Shown: positions 10,801-19,101 of the stretch, in pieces | How positions within the stretch are numbered: position 1 is the first letter of the stretch | How the letters are laid out: each line of letters starts with the position of its first letter | Source: Chara braunii | Taxonomy: Eukaryota > Streptophyta > Charophyceae > Charales > Characeae | DNA length: 22,500 nt | NCBI GenBank assembly: GCA_003427395.1 | Contig: BFEA01000480.1 | Location: forward strand, 1,020,261 to 1,042,760 | Reading direction: 5' to 3' | Program-made: the position numbers and the translations under genes | The notes under the pieces: model-generated | What the model was told of the DNA's origin: nothing | Seen by the model: only the letters and a program-made list of their open reading frames with translations | The model's database searches: none

Positions 10801-13800
10801 CTGAATCTCGGTCGTTGGATGGGCAGGTGGGATGCTCGACTCCCGCTGTGCATATGCGAGATATTTGGATGCATGTCTGGTACTATTCGGGAGGACTGCT
10901 CCTCAGATGTCTCAGGATCAGCTGCCATGAAAAGCTTAAGAGTTGGCATGATTTTAAATACGTACGATGGTATCTAGCCAGCGGTTAGAGTAGTGAAGGA
11001 TGACAGGAGTCTCGGACAAGGGGTGGTTTATCTTTTCTGGCAGGCTCAAGTGTTCCGCAGTAGACTTGTTACTCGCTGGTGCTGATAGATGCGTGATCGG
11101 TTAACCACAATGTGCATTTTGTGGGGGTTGATGTTTTGGAGCAGAGCAATGGATGATCTATTTGTCCGATAACCATTTGGTTAGTTCTGCTGATGGATAC
11201 AGGTGTGATGTGTCTGCCTGTAATGTGGGCTGCAAGCCAGGCAATGCAGCCTGGTCGACAATAGAGTTCCTTCCCCCCCCCCCATAATAAGGACTTGTTC
11301 TTGAAGAGATAGTCCTGAGCTTGTTCGCAGACCTTCCTGGGATGTCATGTACAGACCAGCTTTTCAACCAGCAATTTGTGCAAAGGCCTACTGAATCTTG
11401 CGGCTGTGAATACAGGGGCCATAACCCGGACACTTGCAAAGTGAGACTAGTGGTGTGGTGGTCAGCAGGCGGAAAATTTCGCAGCATACTGGTAGGGGGA
11501 GGGAGACTCAGGAGGCAAGAAAAAGAAAGGACACTTTTGCTGATCGTTTATCTTTTGCCATCTTCTAGATATCTGATCTGAACCCACGGCGTACCCCCAG
11601 GTGCCCGGAATGATGCCCATCCTGTCCATTCGTGTTCCGGGGCAGAGGCGGCACTTTTATTTTCTGGGGCCCGCATGGCCAGGTTTTGCTCCTTGTTTCT
11701 TTTTGGCGTGTGCTTAGTGGTCCATCCTCTGCCTTACCTTGCCTCCTCCCTCTGTCCATCTCTGTTGCCTTCCTTCTCTCTCTGTCCATCACTTTGCTCC
11801 TCCCTCCTCCTCCATTGCCTTTCTCTCCCCTCCTCCTCCCATCTCCATTGCTCCCTCTCCAGTGACTCCCTCCTCCCTCCCCACCCCTCCTGCCCGCCCC
11901 ACCGCTCTCCATTGCTCCCTCTCCAGTGACTCCCTCCTCCCTCCCCACCCCTCCTGCCCGCCCCACCGCCCTCAACACACACAAGCCAACATGTGGCAGA
12001 AAAAAACAGAGGCTGGTTTTGAACAGTACTGCCGAAGTGCAGTAAGGCACTGCCCGCAAAAAAGGAGCGGATTTTTTTCACGCCCGGGACACCCCGGGTG
12101 GGACCCCACCCCGGATGGGGCTCCCGGGGGGCACAGCGGGGCGGCATCGGGTGCTCTGGGAAACCTAGGCCATCTTAGAATTGTTTCTGGACTTCTGTTA
12201 TGTTTTACTGGAGAATCCGGTGCCTAACCCAGGCCTGCTATTTTGTGCACAGTTGTGTGGCAAAAGTTACCGAACGTTTGCACTCAAATTTTGAGGAACT
12301 GCAGCCGACCCTGTGCCACAGGAATGATCGTCCCACCGCTGCAGCCTCCCAAGCCGTAGGACAATAACCAGGACTGCCAGTTTCCAATCGGCGGGGGGAA
12401 TGGAGGCTTAAATCAACAGTACCTTCATGCCTCTTTTTCTTGATGTGGATTTGCCCTGCCCGCCAGTGTTGCATCCCCCCGACGGTCGGTGCCCTTGACT
12501 GTTCGGCTGGCGATCAGCTGACCGGATGGCTGGTCGGCACCTACCGGTCGGGGCATGTTGGAACTCCACAAAAAAAAAAAAACTACCGGTCGGGGCATGT
12601 TGGAACTCCACAAAAAAAAAAAAACTTACTTTTTTTTTTTGGGTCCAGTACCCCCAATAACCCCATCAACACCCCTCGTGCCCGGCCCCAATACTCCCAC
12701 CATACAAGTCGATACAACCCCCAAATGGCCCCCTGAAGACCAACTGACTGGTTGGCTTCTCTGCACCTAGGGTTGGGGGTTGTTGGTACCCAACAAAAAA
12801 AAGCCTTGGGTCCAGTACCCCTCCGACTCCCCCCATTCCCGCCCTCAATACCCCCATACAAGTTGAAACAAGCCCCCAACACCCCCAAACCGGCCCCACT
12901 CACAGGCATCTCTCTAGCACTGGCATTGTTGTTATCAGTGGTCAGCCAAAATGGCCTCCGTCCTTCTCTCTTCTCAAGTCCCGCCGATTGCTCTCTGTGA
13001 AACGGTTTTCACCTTTTAGCAGTGGCGGATGCAGTACCCAGGGTTTGATCCCTAGACCTCACCCTACCCATGTACAGTATCTGTGTAGACCCCGAGAATT
13101 GAACCTGTAACCTGTGTATTCGTAGGCAGTTGGTAGGCCTGTCGTAGGTCCATAGGCAGCAGGGGTTCGATCTGTAGGTCTANNGCGTAGGAGTCTTAGT
13201 GAGTTCCGGAAGCTTAGCTGTAGACCTTCTAGAAGGTAGGCAAGTGGGCAAGTTGTCAAGTGGAGAGGCAAGTGGTGGACTAAAGCGCAGTGCAACAGCA
13301 GTAGTTGTTGGTAGGATAGCGGTGAGTCCACAGTCAGCCAGCGGAAGGTCCAGTCAGTCCCAGTCCGGTCCAGCAAGCACCACAGGGGGACTGTGAGCAC
13401 CAAGGGCCGATGGCAAAGGGAAGACCAACGAGTTTCTGAAGTATAAATCAAGAGGCAGCGCCCAGCCATTCATTGATTCCTGCGTGAGCCATGCTGAAGC
13501 GCTGCCACAGCGAATTGTGCAAGGAGGTCTGCGGATGAGCCCGGAGGACGCAGTGAGCTAGAGAGAGGGAGTTCACATAGCGATAGGGTAGATGTAGCGA
13601 CAGCTGCCATAGCTGTAGTTAGTAGTGAGTGTGTGTGTGTGCTCGAGTGTTAGAGTGATGCGTGTGGGATATCCAGGGTGATCCAGTGTATGTGAACAGT
13701 GAGATGTTTGGCCACTGAAGTCGCCATAGCTAATTGAGAGTGAACTCGTATCTGAAAGCCATATCTCCGAGTTTTGAGTGGGCGCATGTCGCCAGTATGC

Positions 13801-16800
13801 TGCGTTGCTGTTTACATGCATGAAAAGTGTGTTTGAGAACGAGTCTGATTGCATCTGTCTCTCTTTACTCTCAACTAAGGTGTCTGAACACCTGCTGCTA
13901 CTACCTATAGCTGGCACTCCCAGGCATCTCCAGCACTGACATCCTTGTTCTCAGTGGTCAACCAAAATGCCTCCAGCAGCGAATATGAATTTTCGGAGGC
14001 AGGGGATTTTTATTGCCACACCCCTGAACGGTTTAAATGCTGACCTGAGTTTGAACTCCACTGGAAGCAGATGAGTTATTCGTATTGGCTTGATTGACCA
14101 TGCCTGCCTCCTGGTTCCTTGCTAGCAGGAATGGCTGAGATTCGCTTGTCTGAGTCGCTGAGATTTGGCCATGATATGAGACTCCATGGACGCAGGAGGC
14201 CCTGGATGTGTCGGGAAAAAGGTTTTAGCTCTTGAATTTGAGTGTGCTTTGTGTCTGAGGTTGACTTCTGGAAAAATCGTGGACTCTTGGACCCAGTAGG
14301 ACCCGGAAGAGCATGACGGTTGACTGGTCTATCTCTGCGGTTGACTTTTTTAGACCCCCGGAACTCAGTCTGGGGCACTGTGCTGCAAAGCTGTTGCCCT
14401 CTACAAAGCTATGTTTAGTCTGGGGCACTGGGCTTCTTGGACCCTACAGCCTGAGTTGTCGTGCCAGAACTTTGGTTGGCTGAACATAGCACCCAAAGAC
14501 CTCTGTAATGGTGGTTTTGACCGCTTATTCTTTCTAAAATGGGAACCTTCAGGACATCCGGTGAACTTGGTCGTCTATCGGTGAAAACCAGTAATGCAAT
14601 TGTTTGGACTCTGTTAAAAGTTAAAGCTTAAAAGTTAAAACTAGAAGAATTGGAACACTTAAATTCGGAGCGATACAGAGAAGATTAGCACGGCCCCTGC
14701 GCAAGAATGACACGCGTAAATCGAGAAATGGTCCAATTTTTTTTTTTTAAATAAAAATTTGGAGCGATACAGAGATGACTAGCTCACTTAGCATTGGAGC
14801 GATACAGAGAAGATTTAGCGATGCCCCTGTGCAAGATGACATGCATAGATCGAGAAATGCTTCAAATTAAAAGAAAAAGAAAAAATGAACGAAAGAAAAA
14901 ACATCAATGTGGAACTGTAGGGTCATATGCGGTAGGACTGCACAGGTGGGTTGAGGACATGGTCGATCCGGGCCTTGTCTCACCTGACTAGGGAGCTGGG
15001 ATGAATAATGAATGGCCTGAGTAGTAAAAAGAAAAATTGTCTCTGGGCCATGCCAGTGCTAGGTCTGATCATTCCGATTCTGGCTGTTGTTCTGAAGACT
15101 CTGTTCGTCCGCCCCCCCCTCTTAATTGTTATCTCCTTTTCGCTGTGAAAATTTCCCACGAACTTTGAGGTACACGGAAGCCAACAGGGGATTGGTTTGA
15201 AATTCAACACAACATGACTGACGTGTATCTGATGTGTGTACATGGTGTTGGGTATTTAAAACCTGTGGGATGGCTTAAAGAGTCAATTCGGTAATTTACA
15301 TGCGGCGGTGCATTCTTTTATTTAATCCCGGATATTCAACAAGTGGTGTTTGTGTTGGTTCGATGGTCTCAAATGGCAGGAGATGATCCATGTGGTTGAA
15401 CCGAAGACAACGCGGCGGTTTGGGGACCACTTCTCGAGACACATCTTGAGGGTAAGTTCGAGGGTTTTCCTGAGAGAGGATGGTACCCTTCTCTCTCCGG
15501 GGATTCTCCTTCAACTTTTTGTTCGTTGGAAAGTTGGAAACGTGTTTTTTTTTTTTCTTGGCTATGTATTTCAAAAGTTCGAGGGTTTACCAACTGATGA
15601 GCTAGATTCGTTGGTGGAAACTGTTTTTTGCTCAGTTGCTTTACTCAAGAAGGTAATGACAAGAAGCTTTGTCGCTGGGAGGCGTGTCTGACAACATTTC
15701 GGAGAGCTGCAATGTGCGTGGTGAGAGGAGCTGGGAAGAAAAAAGGAATACACTCTCCTAGGCCCGTACCATGTTATGGGCGGGCGGAGAGCAGAATGCA
15801 GTGAACTCCTGTCGTTTATGGGTGTTGGGGACTCGGAGGAGAAGAAGACGAGGGGGAGGCGGAGGAGGAGAGAAGAAGAAGAAGAAGAAGAAGAAGGCAG
15901 GGCGGTAGGGTATGGTGGCGGGGTATGGCGGCGGGCTGCAGCGGCGTTCCTACAAGAAGAAGAAGAAGAAGAAGAATATGGGCGGAAGAGGAGGAGGAGA
16001 GAAGAGGAAGGAGAAGAAGATAAGGGGGAGGCGGGGGAGGAGAGAAGAAGAAGAAGAAGAAGAGATGAGCGGAGCAGTTTTTTTCTTTTTTTCTTACCTG
16101 TCGTTTATCTCACGACCTATCGCTGATGAATGGAACAAAAAAAAAAAAAAGAAGATAGTCGGAAGAGGAGGAGGAGGAGAGAAGAGGAAGAAGAAGAAGA
16201 AGAAGAAGAAGAAGATGATGATGCGGGCGACTCCATGACACTGGCGACGGGCGACGGGCGACTCCACGACGACGGGGGAGTGGAGCTCCCAGGCGATGGC
16301 GACAACGGGCAGTGCGAGGAGCGAGGGTGGCTGAACCATGAACGCAGGCAGCTGGAGAAGGGGCCCCGTTTGGACAGCCGATGCAGGCCGCCCCAGCCAG
16401 TCGGTTGTTCAAACAGGGCCTTGATTTTCCCTCCAAAAAACAAACGGCCCTCTGGCCGTCGATCATGGATGATTGACGGCCAGAGGGCCGTCACAAATTC
16501 GAAAAAAAAAACTGGCCTCACGGGCCCGACGCGCCGTTTTTTGGGCCTGGTCGGACCCGGTAGGCCCTGGGGAGGCCAGAACTTGGCGATTCGGGGTCGG
16601 AACTCCCCCCCCAACAAGGTGTGCTGGGGGTGCCCGGCCCCCAACCGGGCTACCCTCCCGGCCAGGCCGCCCGGGACCTCCCCCGGGCAGGCGCTGGTCG
16701 ACCGGGCGGCCCAGATCTGTACACAGGTGAACTTGAAATTGGTTGTCGAGTGGTCTCCCAACCTCTTCCTTGTCTGCTATGGTTTCACTTATTTCTCTAT

Positions 16801-18175
16801 GAAAAGGAGTGGTGGAGAGGAATTGCAAAAATGACACATACTCGGAAGAGTAAAATGCGGAGATGTTGGAGGGTGGTGTGCGACGCGTCTCCTCCGCGAC
16901 TTTTGAAACACACCTCCTCTGGTTGGGAATCCATCAAGTTCATGGCCAAGGCCCTGTCATTATACTGCCAGCTCTGTGTGTTTTACCTATGTAAACTGCG
17001 TGATGTTGATTCCGAGGAAAAACCGATCTGAAAGAGGTTTGGCTACCTGTATGTTCTTTCCAGCCGCCAATAAATCGTAGGTTTCTGCGACCTCCTCAAG
17101 TCCTATTGAAAGTTTTCCCCCGCTTATATTCTTTGTGGGAAAACTGTAACAATGACATTTGTGGGCTATCGCCTTTGCATTTTTGTTTGCAATGCGGAAT
17201 TCGTCAACCTTGAGGTAAGCACAGCACAGCACAGCGCCACAGCATGATATTGACTCTTCATTTTTTGGGGGGCTGGGTTGCGGGGAGCGGGCTTGGGTGG
17301 GGTTGGGGTTGCGGGGGTGGGGAGGCGGCGTGGGTGGCAAGGCAAGGGCGAGTGGGGGTGGGAGTGAGAGTTGAGGCCGGGTGGAGCTGTGAGCAGGGCC
17401 GGGGGCAGTTAAAGCAACAGCGATGTCATATGTGCTTGTTGTCTTGCTGTGGATGCTTCTGCACGTTCTAGGGACGCGATTCTTCTCATGCACCCTTCAA
17501 ACAGTTTGTGACGTATTGGAGACCTGTGTCTCTTTTGGATCGATTTCTGCTTGGCAGAGATTGAGCGTTTGTCTGTTCTGTAAGTAAGGCTATGTGGTGT
17601 TTATCTCCTCTACAATGCGAAAGAGGGAGGTTCTTTTCTCTGCTCTGTAGTGAATTGGACAACGACAAGCTTCCTTGATGGGCAGTGTGGAGAGCATAAA
17701 GGCTGGTACAAGGACTTCCTGTGCGATTGGCCTAGAATACTGGCGCTGAGACTGTAACCAACCAATCTGTTGAAGAAAACACCGATGAAGCAGAAGACCA
17801 CTTGTGAATAATGGGGCCTCACTCTACTATTAACATCCGAAAAGTATCTTGGACTGTGTTCAAGACCTGATGCAATTGGACAGATCGAACATTTTGAATG
17901 TAGCGGTCTCTAACAGGTGCAGACACAGTGTGTGTAGTAGAGCAAGCCCGAATGTTCATACTCTTAAGAATGAGGATCGGGAGGAAGCTTCAGGAAATTG
18001 TTTGCAATTGTTGTCTGTATCTGTGAGGTGACCGAGCTCCGTCACCTCGTAGTGCTTATTTTCTTGTTCATTATTCGATTTGTGGTATTGATTTGCATCC
18101 TCTTTGCTTTTGTTGGTTTTCCTGCAGTTTGAGGAGATTACCCGAGAGCTTGAACGTATGGAGCTGCCGGTATAA
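7678..18175 (+). CDS. EIF3L: eIF3 subunit L, C-terminal part, four exons (5' part outside window or not seen)
   Basis: Join of 7678-7826, 9823-9916, 15380-15451 and 18128-18175, giving 120 residues plus a TAA stop. All junctions are GT-AG and all phases agree. The product is the C-terminal PCI-domain region of translation initiation factor 3 subunit L, a cytoplasmic protein of the eIF3 PCI/MPN core that helps recruit mRNA to the 40S ribosome. Landmarks in order are [52 protein letters not shown] and a terminal FEE.TREL. The human protein has [28 protein letters not shown] and HKFEEL at the equivalent places (recalled). YKHKTH and ISNAD are plant-type. Full-length family members are over 500 residues, so about four fifths of the protein, including the start codon, is missing from the window. 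The [13 protein letters not shown] segment is more divergent than the rest. No frame break is seen, so I take it as an active gene. Confidence 0.88.
8563..8591 (+). repeat. 29-bp direct repeat, unit 1
   Basis: TCCCCCTT.ATAGATTTGTGG followed by TTGGGGGA. The same sequence recurs at 8743-8771 with one difference. Each unit is itself bounded by TCCCCC and GGGGGA. Confidence 0.85.
8743..8771 (+). repeat. 29-bp direct repeat, unit 2
   Basis: Second copy of 8563-8591, offset by exactly 180 bases. Confidence 0.85.
8844..9040 (+). repeat. AACGAAGCTCCTAT repeat cluster
   Basis: AAAAACGAAGCTCCTAT occurs at 8844-8861, 8873-8890 and about 8998-9015, with a short AAGCTCCTAT at 8863-8872. AAAACGGGC..GCTAA follows two of the copies. 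An A-rich run (about 8980-8996) lies between. Confidence 0.75.
9131..9164 (+). repeat. 10-bp tandem repeat GGGGTTTAAA
   Basis: Three complete units with single-base changes and a partial fourth unit. Confidence 0.85.
9823..9916 (+). CDS. EIF3L: EIF3L exon b
   Basis: The exon has 94 bp. The acceptor is GAACTCAG|G and the donor is GATGGG|GTGAGC. Spliced to exon a it reads [15 protein letters not shown] and continues to [12 protein letters not shown]. This matches the eIF3l stretch that follows the winged helix, where the human protein has VDFYIDKDMIH. The phase fits exon a (split Arg codon) and exon c (phase 0). Confidence 0.88.
10688..10762 (-). repeat. tRNA-derived SINE-like element, most complete copy
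   Basis: On the minus strand this reads as a degenerate tRNA: GCTCAGTTGGTAAACC (A-box region), an anticodon-arm-like ACTGTTGAAATGCAG, then a T-arm GTGAG-TTCGAAT-TCCAC (B-box). The acceptor stem does not pair, so it is not a working tRNA gene. Matching pieces recur at 14025-14070 (+) and 15568-15606 (-), which makes a dispersed SINE more likely than a single dead tRNA. The downstream body of the element is not delimited. Confidence 0.55.
11730..11980. repeat. CT/CC-rich tract containing a perfect 64-bp tandem duplication
   Basis: Units 11842-11905 and 11906-11969 are identical by eye (start TCTCCATTGCTCCC, end CCCACCGC). The whole tract is strongly pyrimidine-biased on the + strand, which explains the Gly/Arg-rich frames on the minus strand. 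Confidence 0.9.
12512..12895. repeat. two diverged tandem units of about 160-225 bp, the first with an internal 42-bp duplication
   Basis: Unit 1 (12512-12737) and unit 2 (12738-12895) share in order GA.CA.CTGAC.GG, CACCTA, TGTTGG, an A run, GGGTCCAGTACCCC, CATACAAGT and C-rich DNA. Within unit 1, 12541-12582 is repeated exactly at 12583-12624 (CTACCGGTCGGGGCATGTTG, GAACTCCAC, 13 A). Confidence 0.75.
12897..12960 (+). repeat. 60-bp direct repeat, left copy
   Basis: CACTCACAGGCATCTC..AGCACTG.CAT and TCAGTGGTCA.CCAAAATG recur at 13915-13974 with a few changes and a 3-base gap. Confidence 0.8.
13110..13182 (+). repeat. possible second tRNA-like sequence
   Basis: AGGCAGTTGGTAGGCC resembles a tRNA D-arm/A-box, and GGGGTTCGATCTG about 30 bases on resembles a B-box/T-arm. 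AGGGTTTGATCCCT at about 13039 and a minus-strand GGTTCAATTCTCG near 13100 look similar. No clean cloverleaf folds, so this is at most a tRNA-derived repeat. Two undetermined bases follow at 13183-13184. Confidence 0.3.
13915..13974 (+). repeat. 60-bp direct repeat, right copy
   Basis: Right partner of 12897-12960. The 954 bases between hold the tRNA-like sequence at 13110 and a TATAAAT at 13442. No coding frame of note. Confidence 0.8.
14025..14070 (+). repeat. SINE-like family, 3' half of tRNA-like head
   Basis: This matches the reverse complement of 10688-10731: GAAC.GTT.AAATGC.GAC, then TGAGTT.GAA.TCCACTGG and AAGCAG. Only a handful of substitutions are seen by eye. The A-box half is absent. 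Confidence 0.5.
14658..14748 (+). ncRNA. U6 spliceosomal snRNA-like copy A, 5'-truncated, probably a pseudogene
   Basis: From about 14660 the sequence follows U6 snRNA. It has the ACAGAGA box (14675-14681), the AGC triad (14687-14689), the GGCCCCTGCGCAAG internal stem-loop region, TCGAGAAATGGTCCAA and a 12-base T run (14737-14748) in the position of the Pol III terminator. The 5' GTCCTTCGGGGACA stem-loop of plant U6 is absent; AT-rich DNA with a stray ATTGGAAC (about 14649-14656) takes its place. I see no plant upstream element (TCCCACATCG-type) or well-placed TATA box. U6 recognition is firm, but function is doubtful. It lies in sense orientation inside an EIF3L intron. Confidence 0.8.
14755..14783 (+). 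pseudogene. U6 snRNA fragment, copy B
   Basis: AATTTGGAGCGATACAGAGA repeats the 5'-central part of U6, including ACAGAGA (14769-14775). It then diverges (TGACTAGC) before the internal stem-loop. It starts 7 bases after the T run of copy A. Confidence 0.6.
14793..14868 (+). pseudogene. U6 snRNA-derived copy C
   Basis: A second long U6 match starts at ATTGGAGCGATACAGAGA. ACAGAGA is at 14804-14810 and AGC at 14817-14819, with an extra T before the triad. GCCCCTGTGCAAG, TGACATGCATAGATCGAG and AAATGCTTCAAAT follow. It has more substitutions than copy A, has lost the terminal T run and is followed by an A-rich tail (14869-14903). Confidence 0.7.
15380..15451 (+). CDS. EIF3L: EIF3L exon c
   Basis: The exon has 72 bp, 24 codons, in phase 0. 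The acceptor is AAATGGCAG|GAG and the donor is TTGAGG|GTAAGT, a near-consensus donor. It encodes [18 protein letters not shown] and SRHILR. This aligns with DMIH....KVARRYGDFFIRQIHK of eIF3l in length and order. Several positions differ from the usual plant form (Phe for Tyr in RRYGD, His for Tyr in GDYF, Ser for Leu). Confidence 0.8.
15568..15606 (-). repeat. SINE-like family, 5' half of tRNA-like head
   Basis: The minus strand reads GCTCATCAGTTGGTAAACC, then CGAACTTTTGAAAT. This parallels the A-box and anticodon-arm part at 10719-10754. The T-arm half is missing, replaced by a T-rich run (15545-15558) on the + strand. Confidence 0.45.
15833..16219 (+). repeat. polypurine GAA/GGA domain
   Basis: Purine-only stretches lie at 15835-15895, 15955-16065 and 16143-16215 (with short breaks). 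They contain GAA runs and a recurring module GGAGGAGGAGAGAAGAAGAAG (near 15860, 15988, 16036, 16165). A T-rich run (about 16077-16095) and an A14 (16137-16150) lie inside. The Glu/Arg-rich frames here are artefacts of the repeat. Confidence 0.9.
16444..16491. repeat. 48-nt palindrome
   Basis: Arms ACGGCCCTCTGGCCGTC (16444-16460) and GACGGCCAGAGGGCCGT (16475-16491) are perfect inverted copies. The 14-base centre also folds (ATCAT-GG-ATGAT flanked by a G.T pair), so nearly the whole 48 nt pairs. Confidence 0.95.
17264..17402 (+). repeat. G-rich tract with G-quadruplex potential
   Basis: Many runs of three or more G on the + strand, including GGGGTTGGGGTTGCGGGGGTGG. It lies inside EIF3L intron c-d. 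Confidence 0.7.
18128..18175 (+). CDS. EIF3L: EIF3L exon d, C-terminus and stop
   Basis: The acceptor is TTTTCCTGCAG|TTT, in phase 0. It encodes [15 protein letters not shown] and then TAA, with a second in-frame TAA directly after. Spliced to exon c it gives HILR-FEEI, aligning with QIHKFEELNRTLKKM near the human C-terminus. AATAAA overlaps the stop (18174-18179). It is too close to the stop to be accepted as the poly(A) signal, so the 3' end of the transcript is not placed. The exon is short, so the call rests on splice sites, phase and the alignment. Confidence 0.7.
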   Translation, partial: FEEITRELERMELPV

Positions 18176-18917
18176 TAAATTTTTGGTAGAATCGGCTTGC
18201 GATATTCTCTCTTCGATGAGGACTCCGGACTTGACTCCACTGATCAGGGAAGGTGTGCAGAAGGCTGGGAAACGGCTCTTGTCGAATAGGCAGGTAGGGG
18301 GGGATTGCGGACAGTAGATTGCCCAAGCCAGGGAGGTCTAGAGTGAGAGGGAGGCGTTCATCCCACTCAGCGTTATGATTTCCTTGTGACACGAGGTGTT
18401 TTACAGCCAGTTTTGCGTGATGTGTGTTGTATGGAGAGAGAGAGAGAGAGAGAGTAGTTGGTTGAAAAGACACTTTCATATGCATGGTAAACTGTATCCG
18501 GATATCCGGAGGAAGATTGGACGGCTTGACATGGTGAACGGCTGTGGGTGCAGTGCAGCTGGCCTTGTATATGTCTGTCACCGTTTGTGTGGTGAGTGTA
18601 AGTGAACTCCCGGCCTGGAATTTTGGGTCCATTCGGTTTTGTCTATCATTCTGAGAGTAATGGTAATAGCAGGGTTTTTCCTGCTACGTGTTTTTATAGT
18701 TTCGTGTTACTGTTTTGTAACCTGTCAACAGTTTTCTTCGTACTGGAATCATTGCTCTGATTAGTGGTATGGAATCTGAGAAAGCCTCATCCGTAGACAA
18801 TTGGCCGTGTGCGCGTATGGGCTGATAAATGGTATGGTTCACAAGGAGTGTACGCGCGAGCGCTTCCTTGTGTGTGTATGTGTGTGCGAGCGTGTGTGTG
18901 TGTGTGTGCGTGTGTGC

Positions 18918-18995
<78 letters not shown>

Positions 18996-19066
18996 NCGTG
19001 TGCCTATAAGGTTTGTTTCAGATTAGGTACATGTATGTGTGGGTGTGTGGGTGTGTGGGTGTGTGG

Positions 19067-19101
<35 letters not shown>

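Larger units (their letters stand above)
9917..15379 (+). other. EIF3L intron b-c, about 5.5 kb, repeat-filled
   Basis: GT-AG intron between exons b and c. The protein is continuous across it (FYIDG-EMIH). It carries the SINE-like copies, the 64-bp and 42-bp duplications, the segment bounded by 60-bp direct repeats and the U6-derived run. Between these (10120-10600, 10770-11700, 14075-14640, 14875-15375) I see only pyrimidine- or C-rich patches and unremarkable sequence. Confidence 0.75.
15452..18127 (+). other. EIF3L intron c-d, about 2.7 kb
   Basis: GT-AG intron between exons c and d. It contains a truncated SINE-like copy near 15568-15606, a polypurine domain (15833-16219), a 48-nt palindrome (16444-16491), GC-rich DNA to about 16715 and a G-rich tract (17264-17402). 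The large open frames here on both strands come from GAA/GGA repeats and GC-rich DNA. Confidence 0.65.

Noticed and set aside
11565-12227. Gly/Arg-rich (minus) and Pro/Ser-rich (plus) frames of 137-164 codons
   Set aside because: They come from the pyrimidine-rich tract and its 64-bp duplication.
15776-16834. Glu/Arg/Lys-rich frames up to 234 codons
   Set aside because: They are direct translations of GAA/GGA repeats and GC-rich DNA.
18174-18179. AATAAA as the EIF3L poly(A) signal
   Set aside because: It overlaps the stop codon, leaving no normal 3' UTR.
18138-18632. 164-codon minus frame and the plus frame LVESACDILSSMRTPDLTPL
   Set aside because: They overlap the EIF3L terminal exon and its 3' flank. 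The plus frame begins after the double stop, and neither matches a family I know.
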